Of a DNA stretch of 5,797 nt, positions 4,000-5,797 are shown piece after piece; the stretch's first letter is position 1, and each line of letters starts with the position of its first letter. A program made the position numbers and the translations under genes. The stretch is taken from positions 1 through 5,797 of the forward strand of contig VGKR01000028.1 of NCBI GenBank assembly GCA_016866915.1, in the 5' to 3' direction. Under the pieces are notes generated by a model. It worked only from the letters and a program-made list of their open reading frames with translations. It made no database searches and was not told where the DNA came from. Source of the stretch: Candidatus Pacearchaeota archaeon. GTDB taxonomy: Archaea > Nanobdellota > Nanobdellia > Pacearchaeales > GW2011-AR1.

Positions 4000-5082
4000 T
4001 TATTCAAAAAATTCTATTCCGAGTTCCTCCTCAATCTCTTGGTGTTTTAAGCTTTCAATAGTTTCTCCGTGTCCTAAAATTTGGGAACTTCGAACTCCTG
4101 TGACTATAAGCAGAACCCTTATAGATTTATCCATATCTGCAGAAATTTGTGCTCCCCAAATTAATTTTGCATCTGGACTAAGTTTGTTTCCTATTTCTTC
4201 TATTATTGATTTGCATTCATCGAGACTCATATCACTTCCGCCGATTACATTTACAAGAGCCCCTGTTGCATTTGAGATGTCTACATCTAAAAGCGGATTA
4301 TTGATTGCTTTTTCAACAGCTTCAATAGCTCGATTTGTGCTGTCTGATTCCCCCATTCCAATTAAAGAAACTCCTCCGTTGGACATAACAGCTCTTACAT
4401 CTGCAAAATCAAGATTAACCAGACCAGATGTGGTTACTAGCTCTGTTATGCCTTTAACTGCATTTGTAAGAATCTCGTCAGCTATTTTGAATGCTGTGTG
4501 CAAGGGAAGTTCTGGAGCAAGCTCAAGAAGTTTATCATTAGGAATAACTATGAGTGTGTCGACAATGGATTCCATTTTTTCCAAACCATTCATAGCATTT
4601 TCAATTCTCTTTTTTCCCTCTATGGTAAAGGGAAGTGTAACAACTCCAATAGTGAGTGCATTTGATTTTTTTGTGATAGATGCTATAACAGGAGCTGCGC
4701 CTGTTCCTGTTCCACCTCCAAGACCGCAGGTTATAAAAACCATGTCGCTTCCAGAAAGTTTTTTCTTTATATCTGACTCTGATTCTTTAGCTGCTTCTTC
4801 TCCCATTTTAGGATTGCTTCCAGCACCAAGTCCCTGAGTTAATTCTCTGCCAATTAAAATTTTATAATCAGCATTTGTGTACAAAAGATCCTGAGCATCT
4901 GTGTTAATTGCTATGAGTTCTCCGCCTCTTATTCCAATTTCCCTCATTCTGCTCAGAGAATTATTCCCTCCGCCGCCAACACCGACAACTTTTATTTTTG
5001 TTGTTTGCTTTTTAATGAGTTCTTCAAGCTCCTTGTCAATTTCTTTTACTTCCAAGGAAGCTGAGTTATAAATCTCGTCCAT
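4000..5082 (-). CDS. ftsZ: Cell division protein FtsZ
   Basis: FtsZ is the tubulin-like GTPase that polymerises into the division ring under the membrane. The 360-residue protein has an N-terminal extension of about 28 residues, typical of archaeal FtsZ, then the GTPase domain: VVGVGGGGNN at 32-41, INTDAQDL at 59-66, GAGSNP at 86-91, and the tubulin signature GGGTGTG at 122-128. The synergy loop N-x-D-x-x-D is present as N223, D225, D228 and supplies the residues that trigger GTP hydrolysis in the next subunit. The C-terminal domain runs to about 332, then a short linker and a conserved-looking end, EEELGIEFFE, that may be the partner-binding peptide. All key residues are present. I cannot assign it to the FtsZ1 or FtsZ2 class; only one copy is in the window. 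The TATA box at 5104-5111 predicts a leaderless mRNA. The long plus-strand frame opposite is a shadow. Confidence 0.97.
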   Translation of the reverse strand: MDEIYNSASLEVKEIDKELEELIKKQTTKIKVVGVGGGGNNSLSRMREIGIRGGELIAINTDAQDLLYTNADYKILIGRELTQGLGAGSNPKMGEEAAKESESDIKKKLSGSDMVFITCGLGGGTGTGAAPVIASITKKSNALTIGVVTLPFTIEGKKRIENAMNGLEKMESIVDTLIVIPNDKLLELAPELPLHTAFKIADEILTNAVKGITELVTTSGLVNLDFADVRAVMSNGGVSLIGMGESDSTNRAIEAVEKAINNPLLDVDISNATGALVNVIGGSDMSLDECKSIIEEIGNKLSPDAKLIWGAQISADMDKSIRVLLIVTGVRSSQILGHGETIESLKHQEIEEELGIEFFE

Positions 5083-5103
5083 GGTCTAAATAGTTGAATT
5101 ACG

Positions 5104-5111
5104 TTTATAAG
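5104..5111 (-). promoter_or_regulatory. ftsZ TATA box
   Basis: CTTATAAA on the minus strand lies 21 nt from the ftsZ ATG, centre 25.5 nt away, so initiation is expected at the ATG itself. The spacing is identical to that of sepF. The box abuts the 52-bp tandem repeat on its upstream side. Confidence 0.6.
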
Positions 5112-5140
5112 GATTATTGTGATTTTTAATATCCAAGTCT

Positions 5141-5157
5141 GCTGAAGAGTCATCAGC
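5141..5157. promoter_or_regulatory. Dyad in repeat copy 1 (possible operator or hairpin)
   Basis: GCTGA and TCAGC form a 5-bp inverted repeat around a 7-base centre. It lies 30 bp upstream of the ftsZ TATA box. The sequence cannot decide between a protein-binding dyad, an RNA hairpin in read-through transcripts, or chance. Confidence 0.35.
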
Positions 5158-5192
5158 CTAAAGGATTATTGGAATTTTTAATATCCAAGTCT

Positions 5193-5209
5193 GCTGAAGC
5201 GTCATCAGC
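5193..5209. promoter_or_regulatory. Dyad in repeat copy 2 (possible operator or hairpin)
   Basis: The same GCTGA-N7-TCAGC inverted repeat recurs exactly 52 bp from the first. The only change within the dyad is in its centre (agcgtca instead of agagtca), so both arms are unchanged although the copies have diverged elsewhere. Confidence 0.35.
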
Positions 5210-5229
5210 CTAAAGGATTATTGGAATTT

Positions 5230-5797
5230 TTATTCTTCTTTTACTTTATCCTTCTTTTTTTCGATTTCTTTAATTGCAATGTCTAAATCCAGAATTTCCT
5301 TGAACTTTTCCTTAAATAGTTCAATAATTTTTGCAAAATCTTTATCTGCTGAAAATATTATCTTTTTTTCTTTTATTTCAAAGTCCAGGTTTTTCCTGAA
5401 AAGAAATTCATTAAGAGCCTTTACTTTTTCTTGAAGATTTTCAACTTTTCTTAAAATTTTTATTTCATAGACCACGTCTTTTCCAGCAAGAGGCGAATTA
5501 AAATCAACCATGACTCTTCCGCCCGACACAGCAATTACTTTTCCCATTCTTCCGTCAAAATTAAGAACTAATCCTATAAAGGGAGTAATTTTTTTTTCTT
5601 TGAAAATCTTGGAAGGAATCCTATGTATAAAAACTGCATTTCTTTTTCCAAATGCTTTTTCAGGTTCTAATTCAACAGTGTAATGCTTTCCTTCTTCTTT
5701 TCCAATTAAGAATTCATCCAGGGCTTTCAAAAACATTCCTTGCCCGATTGAAAAAATAAAAGGCTTTGCTTCAATTTGGGAATTAGATTCGCTATTT
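5230..5797 (-). CDS. FKBP-type prolyl isomerase, SlyD/FKBP26 type, C-terminal part (cut by right edge)
   Basis: The frame is open from the window edge, giving 188 visible residues; the internal ATG at 5736 is not the start, because the family match begins before it. Numbering from the first visible codon, PFIFSIGQGMFLKALDEFLIG at 12-32 is the FKBP core helix region, and YTVELEPEKAFGKR at 39-52 is the flap before the insert. Residues about 53-105 form the insert-in-flap chaperone domain, with NFDGRMGKVIAVSGGRVMVDFNSPLAGK; SlyD relatives usually have H where S101 stands. FKBP then resumes with VVYEIKILRKV. Residues about 120-188 are an extra C-terminal domain like that of archaeal FKBP26 proteins, ending in a lysine- and glutamate-rich tail. 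The enzyme catalyses prolyl cis-trans isomerisation and acts as a folding helper in the cytosol. The first FKBP strands lie outside the window. Confidence 0.9.
   Translation of the reverse strand, partial: NSESNSQIEAKPFIFSIGQGMFLKALDEFLIGKEEGKHYTVELEPEKAFGKRNAVFIHRIPSKIFKEKKITPFIGLVLNFDGRMGKVIAVSGGRVMVDFNSPLAGKDVVYEIKILRKVENLQEKVKALNEFLFRKNLDFEIKEKKIIFSADKDFAKIIELFKEKFKEILDLDIAIKEIEKKKDKVKEE

Larger units (their letters stand above)
5111..5232. repeat. 52-bp tandem repeat, two copies plus an 18-bp partial, upstream of ftsZ
   Basis: Copy 1 is 5111-5162 and copy 2 is 5163-5214; they differ at three of 52 positions (two adjacent bases near 5120-5121 and one at 5148). A third partial copy, 5215-5232, matches the first 18 bases of copy 2 exactly and includes the stop codon of the FKBP gene. 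The array therefore fills the whole space between that stop and the ftsZ TATA box. Each full copy holds a 17-nt dyad, at 5141-5157 and 5193-5209. No open frame runs through it. Confidence 0.93.

Noticed and set aside
3983..4837. Plus-strand 284-residue open frame opposite ftsZ
   Set aside because: It is a long antisense shadow caused by codon bias in ftsZ, Ser/Pro/Ile-rich with no family pattern. FtsZ on the minus strand has every catalytic motif.
5111..5214. C/D box guide RNA in the 52-bp repeats
   Set aside because: The minus strand reads CTGATGA in each unit, close to a C box, but the first base is not a purine. I see no separate D box (CTGA) at the end of a guide: the only CTGA overlaps the C-like box. 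The geometry does not fit an archaeal C/D RNA.
5111..5232. CRISPR array
   Set aside because: The units are directly adjacent with no spacers, only two and a third copies exist, and no cas gene is present.

Overview
The window reads as chromosomal DNA of a small-genome, AT-rich archaeon, most likely a DPANN member of the Woesearchaeota/Pacearchaeota/Nanoarchaeota type. The evidence is archaeal-type Spt5, SecE/Sec61-gamma, Rpo12 (RpoP), eL43 (L37Ae), uL11, prefoldin beta, SepF and FtsZ. A tRNA-Pro of archaeal form has no encoded CCA. TATA boxes sit about 26 bp upstream of start codons, and intergenic gaps are very short. The phylum is inferred from this compactness and protein style; no search was run.

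Layout. Almost everything is on the minus strand, so transcription runs from high to low coordinates: a SlyD/FKBP26-type prolyl isomerase (cut by the right edge), a 52-bp tandem repeat with internal dyads, ftsZ, a small winged-helix-like protein, secE, spt5, uL11, tRNA-Pro(UGG), eL43, rpoP, prefoldin beta, a poly-T terminator, then sepF with its own promoter. A plus-strand four-helix membrane protein converges on sepF. At the left edge a minus-strand secreted protein (cut by the edge) diverges from the membrane-protein gene.

How the genes fit together. FtsZ and SepF are the division ring polymer and its membrane anchor. They bracket about 2.7 kb of information-processing genes, and their two predicted promoters have identical geometry: TATA box 21 nt from the ATG, predicting leaderless mRNAs. 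ftsZ-secE-spt5-uL11 is the familiar archaeal order. Here uL11 is followed by a tRNA and the eL43-rpoP-pfdB block rather than by L1/L10/L12. eL43 starts only 10 nt after the tRNA 3' end, so tRNA processing probably creates its mRNA 5' end.

I see no mobile element, CRISPR array, defence system or clearly new multi-gene system. The most unusual items are the 52-bp repeat upstream of ftsZ, the unrecognised winged-helix-like gene directly after ftsZ, the shared extended promoter element, the tRNA-mRNA arrangement, and the 15-bp duplication in the signal peptide of the left-edge gene.
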